From Bacteriovoracaceae bacterium (GTDB taxonomy: Bacteria > Bdellovibrionota > Bacteriovoracia > Bacteriovoracales > Bacteriovoracaceae), in the NCBI GenBank assembly GCA_018060635.1, contig JAGOVR010000028.1, positions 1 to 14,388 on the forward strand: a stretch of DNA of 14,388 bases. Reading direction: 5' to 3'. Each line of letters begins with the position of its first letter. Position 1 is the first letter of the stretch. The notes beneath the pieces were generated by a model that had not been told where the DNA came from, did not search any database, and saw only the letters and a program-made list of their open reading frames with translations. A program made the translations under genes and the position numbers. Shown here one piece after another: positions 6,533-13,391 of the stretch.

Positions 6533-7424
6533 GCAGGGCCTTTAAATATTTGGAGCTAGTTTTTTTTTGTAATTTTTGTAAAACAAAACGAGACGCCAAC
6601 ATTAATTTTTCTAAATCAATGCCTGTTGTGTAACCTAAAGAGTGTAGTAAATAGACCACTTCTTCTGTGGCCACATTTCCTGTAGCACTTTTAGCATAGG
6701 GGCATCCTCCGAGTCCTGCGCTAGAAGAGTCAAAAATTTCAATTCCTTCGTCTAGTGAGGCATAAATATTAGTCAGGGCCATTCCTCTGGTATCATGAAA
6801 ATGCATGGCCAACTTTTTTTTATCTACAACAGAAGAGAGCTCTTTTATTATTTTTTTTACCTGCTGTGGTGTGGCCACACCAATGGTATCTCCCAAAGAA
6901 ATTTCATCTACCCCTAATTCAGCAAATTCTCCTACCACTTTCTTTACTTGTTCTATAGAAATATTTCCAACATAAGGACAACCAAAAACAGTGGAGATAT
7001 AGCCACGGGTATGAATGCGTTGAGCTTGAGCTTTTTTTACCAAAGGTGCCATACGCTCAAAAGACTCTGCAATCGAGGCATTAATATTGCGTTTATTAAA
7101 TTCCTCTGATGTGGCCGTAAAAAAAGCCATCGCCTGTATGCCTGCCTTGAGTCCTTCTTCAAAACCCTTCTCATTCGGAATGAGAGCATAGTAATGAACT
7201 CCTTCTTTTTTTTTAAGTCCTAGGGATAACTCTTTAGCATCACTCATCTGAGGGATTTTTTCAGGGCGAACAAAACTTGTAACTTCTAAATTTTTAATGC
7301 CAGCAGATACTAACATTTCAATATAGGTCAGTTTATCCTCCGTAGATAAAATACGTAACTCATTTTGCAGACCATCTCTTGGTCCTACTTCTACAAGGTG
7401 AATAATTTTGTTGGTTTTTTGCAT
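6519..7424 (-). CDS. liuE: Hydroxymethylglutaryl-CoA lyase
   Basis: This TIM-barrel enzyme cleaves HMG-CoA to acetyl-CoA and acetoacetate, the last carbon-cleaving step of leucine breakdown. Landmarks from the ATG at 7424 (301 residues): VEVGPRDGLQNE (11-22, Arg16 and Asp17), EVTSFV (47-52), the metal-binding His pair in MHFHDTRG (207-214) and the signature loop LGGCPYAKSATGNVATE with catalytic Cys241. The family usually has PGASGN here; KSATGN is a mild variant. A GTG at 7445 would add seven residues (MVKKSIT) and has AAAGAG close by. I prefer the ATG because AAGAG lies 7 nt before it and the conserved domain begins soon after, but the choice is open. It is followed with overlap by the crotonase gene. 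No clear promoter was found in the 7425-7590 divergent gap. Confidence 0.95.
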   Translation of the reverse strand: MQKTNKIIHLVEVGPRDGLQNELRILSTEDKLTYIEMLVSAGIKNLEVTSFVRPEKIPQMSDAKELSLGLKKKEGVHYYALIPNEKGFEEGLKAGIQAMAFFTATSEEFNKRNINASIAESFERMAPLVKKAQAQRIHTRGYISTVFGCPYVGNISIEQVKKVVGEFAELGVDEISLGDTIGVATPQQVKKIIKELSSVVDKKKLAMHFHDTRGMALTNIYASLDEGIEIFDSSSAGLGGCPYAKSATGNVATEEVVYLLHSLGYTTGIDLEKLMLASRFVLQKLQKKTSSKYLKALHADL

Positions 7425-7590
7425 AGTTATGCTCTTTTTTACCACGCTCTTTGCCCTTTTTTACCAAAATTTTATTATTTTTTTCCAGCTTATAAAAACT
7501 ACCCAATAATTTCAGTTATTTACGTTTAGTCTTTTTTTAACTGTCTTTGCATAGGAGAAGTTGTGCTAATTTTTAACCATGGAGTTACCT

Positions 7591-7968
7591 ATGTTTAATA
7601 ATGTATTTTTCGAAAATTGGTTGGACGAAAAGTGTCATGGGATTATGACCAAACTAAATTTAGAACAACAAATATCTAGTGATGAAATGATTATTCTTAT
7701 TTTAAAAGCTCAAAGTAATCATTTTTCTCATATGGATGATGAGTTTCGACAAGAGTTTGTGAATGTTAGAAAGGAATTTAGAGAAGAATTTGTGAATGTT
7801 AGAAAGGAATTCAGAGAAGAGTTTGTGAATGTTAGAAAAGAAATTAAAATCTTAAGAGAAGACATGGATAAACGTTTTGATCGCATAGAACGACACTTCT
7901 ATTGGCTCGCTTCTCTGCTAGTTCCTCTTTGCTTAGGGATGAGTTATCAACTTTTTATAAAAGGATAA
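7591..7968 (+). CDS. Membrane-anchored coiled-coil protein with 11-residue repeats
   Basis: This 125-residue protein is one of only a few plus-strand frames in the window. Residues 1-45 are a mixed helical head (MFNNVFFENWLDEK...). Residues 55-87 are three near-identical 11-residue repeats of the type EFVNVRKEFRE. They run into a charged coiled coil (KILREDMDKRFDRIER) and end in a single hydrophobic segment (FYWLASLLVPLCLGMSYQLFI). The layout resembles tail-anchored coiled-coil proteins such as Borrelia Bdr, which also use 11-residue repeats and a C-terminal membrane segment; this is an analogy of design, not proven homology. The ATG at 7591 is chosen because GGAG lies 6 nt upstream; the ATG at 7579 overlaps that ribosome site. 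The gene interrupts the minus-strand leucine cluster, facing liuE divergently and the biotin carrier gene convergently. Function is unknown. Confidence 0.7.
   Translation: MFNNVFFENWLDEKCHGIMTKLNLEQQISSDEMIILILKAQSNHFSHMDDEFRQEFVNVRKEFREEFVNVRKEFREEFVNVRKEIKILREDMDKRFDRIERHFYWLASLLVPLCLGMSYQLFIKG
7753..7851 (+). repeat. Three tandem 33-bp units encoding a hendecad coiled coil
   Basis: Three consecutive 33-bp units (7753, 7786, 7819) each encode EFVNVRKE plus three residues. Units 1 and 2 differ at only two bases, both silent; unit 3 matches for its first 20 bases and then drifts. The high identity suggests recent duplication and possible copy-number change by slippage. Confidence 0.9.
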
Positions 7969-7989
7969 TGATTTAAATAAAAAAATCAT
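7968..7989. terminator. AT-rich inverted repeat between convergent gene ends
   Basis: ATGATTT (7968-7974) and AAATCAT (7983-7989) form a 7-bp stem with an 8-nt AT loop. It joins the stop codons of the coiled-coil gene and the biotin carrier gene. The position suits a shared terminator, but the stem is weak and no clean U-tract follows on either strand. Confidence 0.25.
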
Positions 7990-8324
7990 GCAAGATGTAA
8001 TGAAATAAGCTCTGCTTCCGCAGGAACCTGCTCTCCTTCCTTAAAGAAAAGCTTTGTTACCACACCTTTTAAAGGGGCCTTAATCGTATGCTCCATTTTC
8101 ATGGCCTCTAAAATAAGTAACGGCTCCCCTTTTTCTACTTCTTGATCTTTCTTGACGAGGTATTTAAGAATTTTCCCAGGCATGGGAGAGGTTAACGTCC
8201 CCGCTTCATCTTCTCTTTTTCTTTTCTTTTTTTTCTGACTCTCTATCCAAAACTCTTCCCCGTCTATAAAAACCTGTAATTTATCACCCACATTATAACA
8301 AAAAATATTTTTTAATTTTTCCAT
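7986..8324 (-). CDS. Stand-alone biotin carboxyl carrier protein of 3-methylcrotonyl-CoA carboxylase
   Basis: This 112-residue protein carries a biotinyl domain at about residues 44-112: SPMPGKI, VEKGEPL, then EAMKMEH with Lys76 as the biotin site. The first 28 residues (VGDKLQVFIDGEEFWIE) look like the last strands of the BT linker domain of an MCC or PCC alpha chain. They are joined to the carrier by a very basic linker (KKKKRKRED, 31-39). In most bacteria this part is fused to biotin carboxylase in one chain of about 650-670 residues. Here it is a separate gene starting 2 nt after the biotin carboxylase stop and in a different frame, with AGGA about 10 nt before its ATG. It should shuttle carboxybiotin between the neighbouring carboxylase and carboxyltransferase. 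Confidence 0.9.
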   Translation of the reverse strand: MEKLKNIFCYNVGDKLQVFIDGEEFWIESQKKKKRKREDEAGTLTSPMPGKILKYLVKKDQEVEKGEPLLILEAMKMEHTIKAPLKGVVTKLFFKEGEQVPAEAELISLHLA

Positions 8325-8326
8325 AA

Positions 8327-9802
8327 TTAAACATTCCTAAAAGTTGTCAGCTCACTCCATAAATCTTTTTCTTTAACCTGATTCTCACTAGACGATTTTT
8401 TAGTTTTTGTTAGAACCAAAGATTCTTGTTCTGGAGTAAGAGTACTCATTTTTATTTTATCTGCGTGCTCTTTTAAAAAAGCTGTATGAACATCTCCCTT
8501 CTTAAATTCCTTAAGATTTAAAATTTTACGTAAGTATTCTCGGTTGGTTTTAAATCCGACTAAATAAAGGTCTTTAAGCGTTTCTTGCATCCGAGCTAAA
8601 GCTTGAGTGCGATTTTCTCCTCTCACAATAATTTTGGCCACCATAGGATCATAGTTTAGTGTTACCGTGTTTCCTTCTGCATAACCTCGATCTAAACGAT
8701 AATCTCTATGAAAAGGAAGTTTCCATTTTAAAATTTTTCCTCCCGTCGGAAGATTGTCATTAAAGGGATCTTCTGCATACAAGCGACATTCTAAAGCGTG
8801 TCCACGCAAAGTAATATCTTTTTGGGAACAAGGAATTTCCTCTCCCATGGCCACTCGAATTTGCCATTCGACTAAATCCACCCCTGTCACCATCTCTGTC
8901 ACAGGATGTTCAACTTGTAATCTTGTATTCATTTCTAAAAAATAAAATTTAAAATCTGCATCCATCATAAACTCAATAGTCCCAGCTCCTAAATATCCAA
9001 TATGCTTACAAATAGCGACGGCTGTTGTGGTTATTTTTTCTCGCACATCTAAAGGGAGGCCTACGGCAGGAGCTTCCTCTATAATCTTTTGATAACGTCT
9101 TTGAATAGAGCAATCTCTTTCAAAAAGATGCACATGATTGCCGTGACTATCAGAAAAAACCTGTACTTCAATATGCCTTGGTTTACTTAAATATTTCTCT
9201 AGGAAAACACTGTCATTTCCAAATGCATTTTTAGCTTCTCGCTTAGCTTCCTCTAATGCTGTTAAAAAATATTCTTCTTTTTCAACTAAGCGCATTCCTT
9301 TCCCTCCCCCCCCACTACTGGCCTTAATAAGAAGAGGCATTCCTATTTTTTGAGCTTGTTTAAAAAGAAAATCCGCTGTCTGCTGATCTCCATGATATCC
9401 AGGAAGAAGCGGTCCTTTCATTTCTTCAATGGTTTTTTTGGAAGCAATTTTATCTCCCATGAGCGCAATGGTTTGTGATTTAGGACCTACAAAAATAAGT
9501 CCCGCTTTTTCTACGGCTTGAGCAAAAGAAGCATTTTCAGATAAAAATCCATATCCTGGATGAATAGCTTGGGCCCCACACTCCTTGGCCAACGTTAAAA
9601 TTTTTTGCTGATTTAAATAAGTCTCTTGCAATGTCCCTGTGCCTAAGGAAAAAGTTTCATCGAGTTCTGTGGCATGAGGAAGATTTCTGTCATCTTCAGC
9701 AAAAACGCCTACTGTTACAATTCCCATATCTTTGCAGGTTGCATGAATGCGCAAAGCAATTTCACCTCTGTTAGCAATAAGTATTTTTGTTATAACTGCC
9801 AC
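8327..9802 (-). CDS. liuD: Biotin carboxylase subunit of 3-methylcrotonyl-CoA carboxylase (split alpha chain)
   Basis: This 491-residue ATP-grasp enzyme carboxylates biotin using ATP and bicarbonate. Landmarks: KILIANRGEIALRI (6-19), HPGYGFLSEN (81-90), the glycine-rich ATP loop SSGGGGKGM (162-170), FERDCSIQRR (227-236) and EMNTRLQVEHPVTE (290-303) with the active-site Arg and Glu. After the biotin carboxylase core the chain has only a short tail ending DLWSELTTFRNV. This matches the point where the BT domain begins in fused MCC alpha chains, and then stops. The carrier domain is in the next gene. The start is GTG with AAGGAAA as ribosome site, overlapping liuC by 13 nt. AccC of acetyl-CoA carboxylase is the alternative reading, but AccC is usually about 450 residues and the flanking genes are all leucine catabolism. 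The symbol follows Pseudomonas usage, although here it covers only part of LiuD. Confidence 0.9.
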   Translation of the reverse strand: MAVITKILIANRGEIALRIHATCKDMGIVTVGVFAEDDRNLPHATELDETFSLGTGTLQETYLNQQKILTLAKECGAQAIHPGYGFLSENASFAQAVEKAGLIFVGPKSQTIALMGDKIASKKTIEEMKGPLLPGYHGDQQTADFLFKQAQKIGMPLLIKASSGGGGKGMRLVEKEEYFLTALEEAKREAKNAFGNDSVFLEKYLSKPRHIEVQVFSDSHGNHVHLFERDCSIQRRYQKIIEEAPAVGLPLDVREKITTTAVAICKHIGYLGAGTIEFMMDADFKFYFLEMNTRLQVEHPVTEMVTGVDLVEWQIRVAMGEEIPCSQKDITLRGHALECRLYAEDPFNDNLPTGGKILKWKLPFHRDYRLDRGYAEGNTVTLNYDPMVAKIIVRGENRTQALARMQETLKDLYLVGFKTNREYLRKILNLKEFKKGDVHTAFLKEHADKIKMSTLTPEQESLVLTKTKKSSSENQVKEKDLWSELTTFRNV

Positions 9803-10554
9803 GTTGCTTTCCTTTTTTGAAGTAAACTAAGCATCCCTTCTTGCGCTTCTTCACTCACACGTAGTCTTGCAATATCTTTACAGGTTTGTGCCCAAAAGTT
9901 TTTGTTATGCAGTGTTTGTGTCAGTAATTTTTTAGCTTCTCTAGAGGCCAGAGGACCTGCTTTTAAAAATTCTTTAATAAGTCCTCCTAAACGATCTAGT
10001 GCTTCTTCACTTTTGACGGTCTCATGAATAAGTCCCATATGAAGTGCATCTATCGTTGAAAAACGCGCTCCCGATAAAAAAGTGGCCCTCGCATAAGAGG
10101 CCCCAATTTTCCTCACGACAAAAGGAGAGATGACTGCTGGGATAAGACCTAATCGTACTTCACTAAAAGCAAAATAAGCTGATTCCTTTGCAAGGACATA
10201 ATCACACGTACAAAGAATTCCAGCTCCTCCTCCCATGGCGGCCCCTTGCACGAGTGCAATCACAGGAATAGGACAAGCGTCTAAAGACAAAAACATCTTC
10301 TGTAAATTTTTAGCATCCTTTAAATTTTGACGAGTCGTATAGTGCTTCATCTTTTTCATCCACTCTAAATCAGCCCCAGCACAAAAGGAGTCTCCTAACG
10401 CTTTAATAACTACTAATCTTAATTTCTTATTTTTATTTATTTTGAGAAAAAGTCTGGTGAGTTCAAAAATAAATTCTTCATTGAAAGCATTATGAATTTC
10501 TGGTCGATTAAAGGTAATTGTGGCTACAAAATTTTCTTCTTGATATAAAAGCAT
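9790..10554 (-). CDS. liuC: 3-methylglutaconyl-CoA hydratase
   Basis: This 254-residue crotonase family member should hydrate 3-methylglutaconyl-CoA to HMG-CoA, the step between the carboxylase and the lyase encoded around it. FCAGADLEWMKKM (57-69) and VQGAAMGGGAGILCTCD (102-118) form the oxyanion hole region. SEVRLGLIPAVISPFVVRKIG (131-151) is the characteristic methylglutaconyl-CoA hydratase block, with Glu132 the likely catalytic acid. The position of the other classical Glu is occupied by a small residue (GGGAG), as is usual in this subfamily. A strong ribosome site (AAGGAGAG) lies 7 nt before the ATG. It begins 18 nt after liuB and overlaps the biotin carboxylase gene by 13 nt, a typical liu/mcc operon order. 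Confidence 0.92.
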   Translation of the reverse strand: MLLYQEENFVATITFNRPEIHNAFNEEFIFELTRLFLKINKNKKLRLVVIKALGDSFCAGADLEWMKKMKHYTTRQNLKDAKNLQKMFLSLDACPIPVIALVQGAAMGGGAGILCTCDYVLAKESAYFAFSEVRLGLIPAVISPFVVRKIGASYARATFLSGARFSTIDALHMGLIHETVKSEEALDRLGGLIKEFLKAGPLASREAKKLLTQTLHNKNFWAQTCKDIARLRVSEEAQEGMLSLLQKRKATWQL

Positions 10555-10572
10555 GACATCACTCTCCTTAAT

Positions 10573-12165
10573 TTACATTCGAAAGACACCAAAAGATGGT
10601 GCGGTGATGGGTGCGTTTAAACATATACTTAAAGAAAGTCCTAAGACATCTCGTGTTTGAGTAGGATCAATAACTCCATCATCCCAAATCCTTGCTGTGC
10701 TATAATAACAGCTTCCTTCTTCTGCATATTTTTTTAAAATAGTTTCTTTTAATTTTGCAATCTCTTCCGCTTTCATGCCTTCTTTTACTGTGGTTAACAC
10801 TCCTGCCGCTTGTTCTCCTCCCATCACAGAAATTTTGGCATTAGGCCACATGAAAAGAAATCTGGGATCAAAGGCACGCCCACACATTCCGTAATTTCCA
10901 GCACCAAAAGATCCTCCAATAATCACTGTTAGCTTGGGAACTTGAGCACAGGATACAGCGGTAACTAGTTTCGCTCCATGTTTAGCAATTCCTTCCTCTT
11001 CATATTTTTTTCCCACCATAAATCCTGTAATATTTTGTAAAAAAACTAAAGGAATTTTGCGCTGGCAACACAGTTCAATAAAATGTGCTCCTTTCAAAGA
11101 GCTTTCTGAAAATAAGATTCCATTATTGGCAATAATCCCTACGGGATACCCATGAATATGAGCAAATACGCACACTAATGTTTTTCCAAAATTTTCTTTA
11201 AACTCAGAAAATTCGGAACCATCCACTAAACGTGCAATAATCTCTCGAACATCATAAGGAATACGCGTATCGTGAGGGATTAAGCTATAAAGATCATCTA
11301 TGGCATAAAGTGGAGCTTTAGCGCTATGGCTTTTTTTTTGCCCCTCTTTTTTACCTTGTGATTCAAAATTAAGATGAAAAACGATTTCTCGCACCCTTTC
11401 AAAAGCTTCTTCTTCGTCATTTACAAAATGATCTGCCACTCCTGATTTAGAGGTATGTAAATAAGCTCCCCCCAAATCTTCGGCACTCACTTCTTCTCCT
11501 GTAGCCGCTTTAACTAAAGGAGGGCCTGCCAAAAAAATAGTCCCATTATTTTTAACAATAATTGTTTCATCTGACATGGCTGGGACGTAAGCCCCTCCTG
11601 CTGTACAAGAACCTAAAACCACTGCAATTTGAGGAATTCCTTCTTTAGACATGAGGGCCTGATTATAAAAAATGCGTCCAAAATGTTCTTTGTCAGGAAA
11701 TACTTCTGCTTGCAGGGGAAGAAAAGCTCCTCCAGAATCCACGAGATAAATACAAGGAAGATGATTGGCACGTGCAATTTCTTGCGCTCGTAAATGTTTT
11801 TTAACGGTGAGAGGAAAGTAAGTTCCTCCCTTCACTGTGGCATCATTAGCCACAATCATACATTCAATGCCATGAATTTTTCCAATACCTGTAATGAGGG
11901 CCGCACTGGGAATATCTTCTGCATAAACGCCCTGTGCGGCAAGGGCTGAAAGTTCTAAGAAAGCTGATCCTGCATCAATTATTTTTTCAATGCGTTCTCT
12001 GGGTAAAAACTTTCCTCTAGACCGATGCTTTGAAACTGTTACGTCGTTTCCTTTTTTAACTTTTCCGTGTAGGTTTTTTAATTCTTGCGATAGATTTAAA
12101 TTATGCTTTTTATTTTTGATACAATCGTCAGAATTAAGATCAATGGAACTCTCCCAAATAGCCAT
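10573..12165 (-). CDS. liuB: 3-methylcrotonyl-CoA carboxylase, carboxyltransferase (beta) subunit
   Basis: This 530-residue protein transfers the carboxyl group from biotin to 3-methylcrotonyl-CoA. It has the two crotonase-like halves of acyl-CoA carboxyltransferases: VLGSCTAGGAYVPAMSDE (183-200) in the N-half, and GGSFGAGNYGMCGRAF (417-432) with VMGGEQAAGVL (447-457) in the C-half. The C-terminus RIWDDGVIDPTQTRDVLGL...FGVFRM is the typical MCC beta ending, which separates it from propionyl-CoA carboxylase. The length is normal (family about 535). It is the first gene of its operon: ribosome site AAAGGAG lies 5 nt upstream of the ATG and a good promoter ends only some 20 nt before it. It must partner with the split biotin carboxylase and carrier encoded downstream. 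Confidence 0.95.
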   Translation of the reverse strand: MAIWESSIDLNSDDCIKNKKHNLNLSQELKNLHGKVKKGNDVTVSKHRSRGKFLPRERIEKIIDAGSAFLELSALAAQGVYAEDIPSAALITGIGKIHGIECMIVANDATVKGGTYFPLTVKKHLRAQEIARANHLPCIYLVDSGGAFLPLQAEVFPDKEHFGRIFYNQALMSKEGIPQIAVVLGSCTAGGAYVPAMSDETIIVKNNGTIFLAGPPLVKAATGEEVSAEDLGGAYLHTSKSGVADHFVNDEEEAFERVREIVFHLNFESQGKKEGQKKSHSAKAPLYAIDDLYSLIPHDTRIPYDVREIIARLVDGSEFSEFKENFGKTLVCVFAHIHGYPVGIIANNGILFSESSLKGAHFIELCCQRKIPLVFLQNITGFMVGKKYEEEGIAKHGAKLVTAVSCAQVPKLTVIIGGSFGAGNYGMCGRAFDPRFLFMWPNAKISVMGGEQAAGVLTTVKEGMKAEEIAKLKETILKKYAEEGSCYYSTARIWDDGVIDPTQTRDVLGLSLSICLNAPITAPSFGVFRM

Positions 12166-12188
12166 AAGACTCCTTTAAATAAGCCTTA

Positions 12189-12218
12189 ATTTTAGAAGAA
12201 TTAACCAGTATGTGACAA
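12189..12218 (-). promoter_or_regulatory. Candidate sigma70-like promoter of the leucine-degradation operon
   Basis: On the minus strand TTGTCA (12218-12213) and TAAAAT (12194-12189) each match consensus at five of six bases and are 18 nt apart. The predicted start near 12182 gives a short leader containing only the AAAGGAG ribosome site of liuB. I see no clear operator palindrome overlapping it. Confidence 0.55.
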
Positions 12219-12247
12219 GGAAAAGAGCCTGTTTAAAACAAGAAGAA

Positions 12248-12640
12248 TTATTCCTGACCTAAAGAAGGAGTTTGAGTGCCTGCTTCTAAAATAGGAATCA
12301 GCGTCTCTTTTTCAGAAGAAGGTAAAACAGGACCTTTAATAGCTTCTGAATCCGACGGTTGGATCAACTTTACAGTTTTTCCATTATTTCCCAAATAAAT
12401 AACGTAAAGGTCTCCCTCATTATTCAAAAAATTTACTGAGCAGTAACTATATTTTGAGATATGATCCTTCATTGAGAAGTTCTCAATACAGGTATCCATA
12501 CTCTGATTTTCAAAAATAAAAAGATGGCGAGCAGACTCTTGTGTTTCTGCGTTTTTAATCTCACATTCCACAGCACAACGCCCAGCATGAGCTGACTGGT
12601 AAATACAAAGTACTGCAAGTAAACTAATTAACCCTTTCAT
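12248..12640 (-). CDS. Small exported four-cysteine protein of unknown function
   Basis: This encodes 130 residues. A Sec signal peptide (MKGLISLLAVLCIYQSAHA) has a probable cleavage after Ala19. The mature protein of about 111 residues holds four cysteines (22, 26, 51, 67) that could make two disulphides, then a hydrophobic beta-like stretch (GDLYVIYLGNNG) and a flexible Pro/Ser/Glu tail. No family was recognised. I place the start at the ATG at 12640: AGGAAGGG lies 7 nt upstream and a promoter lies just before. Extending the frame to a TTG at 12709 would put the start inside the promoter's -35 box and add a non-signal N-terminus, so that is rejected. It stands alone between the phosphatase gene and the leucine operon. 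Confidence 0.7.
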   Translation of the reverse strand: MKGLISLLAVLCIYQSAHAGRCAVECEIKNAETQESARHLFIFENQSMDTCIENFSMKDHISKYSYCSVNFLNNEGDLYVIYLGNNGKTVKLIQPSDSEAIKGPVLPSSEKETLIPILEAGTQTPSLGQE

Positions 12641-12680
12641 TTTAAAACCCTTCCTAAAATCATTGAAATACATTTCTAAC

Positions 12681-12709
12681 TTTATATAACTTTTACCAAT
12701 TTTTGACAA
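12681..12709 (-). promoter_or_regulatory. Candidate sigma70-like promoter for the four-cysteine protein
   Basis: TTGTCA (12709-12704) and TATAAA (12686-12681) on the minus strand each match consensus at five of six and are spaced by the ideal 17 nt. The predicted transcript start near 12674 gives a leader of about 34 nt that contains the AGGAAGGG ribosome site. This promoter supports the choice of the ATG at 12640. Confidence 0.6.
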
Positions 12710-12743
12710 CTTATTGAAAAAAAAATACTAGACATTTTTGACC

Positions 12744-12765
12744 AAGTATTCTACTCGGAATACTT
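12744..12765. terminator. Hairpin after the histidine-phosphatase gene
   Basis: AAGTATTC (12744-12751) and GAATACTT (12758-12765) make an 8-bp stem with a 6-nt loop, beginning 2 nt after the phosphatase stop codon in the minus direction. On the minus strand no U-tract follows directly (GGTCAAAAATG); on the plus strand TTTT follows. A nine-T run occurs about 20 nt further on the minus strand. It may end the kdsB operon, but only weakly by intrinsic-terminator rules. Confidence 0.3.
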
Positions 12766-12767
12766 TT

Positions 12768-13391
12768 TTATGGACGAAAATCCCACATAGTGAGATGAGG
12801 AATTTCTTGATGAACTTTTATTTGTCCGATAGCCCCTGTTCGCATCTTTAATTTTTTAAGGCGCACTCTCGATTCAAACTCACCTTGTACAAGGGTTAAG
12901 AAATAACGAAGAAGTCCGTTACTGCTTACAACTAAAATATGCTCCTGAGAATTATATTTTTTTTTAAGCTCTAAAAAAAAATGATGAACTCTTTTTCTAA
13001 CTTCTGCTTCTCCTTCTCCCCACTTTCCTTGGACTGGCCATTTTGATGATTCCTCCCAGGCGAAAAAATCTGTAGGCCAACGTTTTTGGATTTCTGAGTC
13101 AGGAAGTCCCCCCCAATCTCCATAATCAAGTTCATTGAGTCTGGCATCTATTTGTACAGGTAAGGAGTAGTTCATCGTTTTTAAAATATGTTCCCCAAAA
13201 TTTTTGGCACGCTTAAGTGGTCCTGTATAGCAATGAGAAAAGATAATTTTTTGTTGTAAAAAATATTGAGCCAAATGTTCTGCCTGCTTAAAACCTTGAG
13301 GTGTTAAGGGAAGATCTTCTTTTGCTCCCACCCTAACCACTTGATCTTGAGGATTAAAAGTATTTCCATGTCTGGTGAGCCAAAGATTCAT
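12768..13391 (-). CDS. Histidine phosphatase superfamily protein (phosphoglycerate-mutase-like)
   Basis: This 207-residue protein has the family signature LTRHGNT (5-11) with His8 as the phosphorylated residue, Arg61 in the PLKRAKNFG segment, and Glu87 in NELDYGDW as the probable proton donor. The second catalytic block, usually SHG, reads VVSSNGLLR (154-162), so the expected second His is a Ser. It may therefore have altered activity, or belong to an SNG-type branch. It starts immediately after the kdsB stop (TAGATG, no gap), with GGGGAG inside the end of kdsB as ribosome site, so the two are co-translated. A role in the KDO or sugar-phosphate pathway is suggested by position only; substrates of this superfamily cannot be read from sequence. 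Confidence 0.85.
   Translation of the reverse strand: MNLWLTRHGNTFNPQDQVVRVGAKEDLPLTPQGFKQAEHLAQYFLQQKIIFSHCYTGPLKRAKNFGEHILKTMNYSLPVQIDARLNELDYGDWGGLPDSEIQKRWPTDFFAWEESSKWPVQGKWGEGEAEVRKRVHHFFLELKKKYNSQEHILVVSSNGLLRYFLTLVQGEFESRVRLKKLKMRTGAIGQIKVHQEIPHLTMWDFRP

Noticed and set aside
7579..7590. Upstream ATG for the coiled-coil protein
   Set aside because: The ATG overlaps the GGAG that serves the ATG at 7591, and the nearest other ribosome-like site is about 20 nt away.
7425..7590. Divergent promoters for liuE and the coiled-coil gene
   Set aside because: AT-rich hexamers such as TATAAG occur, but I found no pairing of -35 and -10 with good match and spacing on either strand.
8325..8345. 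Hidden BT domain coding sequence between the biotin carboxylase and carrier genes
   Set aside because: The gap is 2 nt and the carrier frame has a TAG just upstream of its ATG, so no extra domain can be hidden there. A sequencing frameshift remains possible but would not restore a full BT domain.
8327..9802. Reading the biotin carboxylase and carrier as AccC/AccB of acetyl-CoA carboxylase
   Set aside because: The carboxyltransferase in the same operon is MCC beta-type (FGVFRM end), the hydratase and lyase are leucine-specific, and the biotin carboxylase tail matches an MCC alpha chain.
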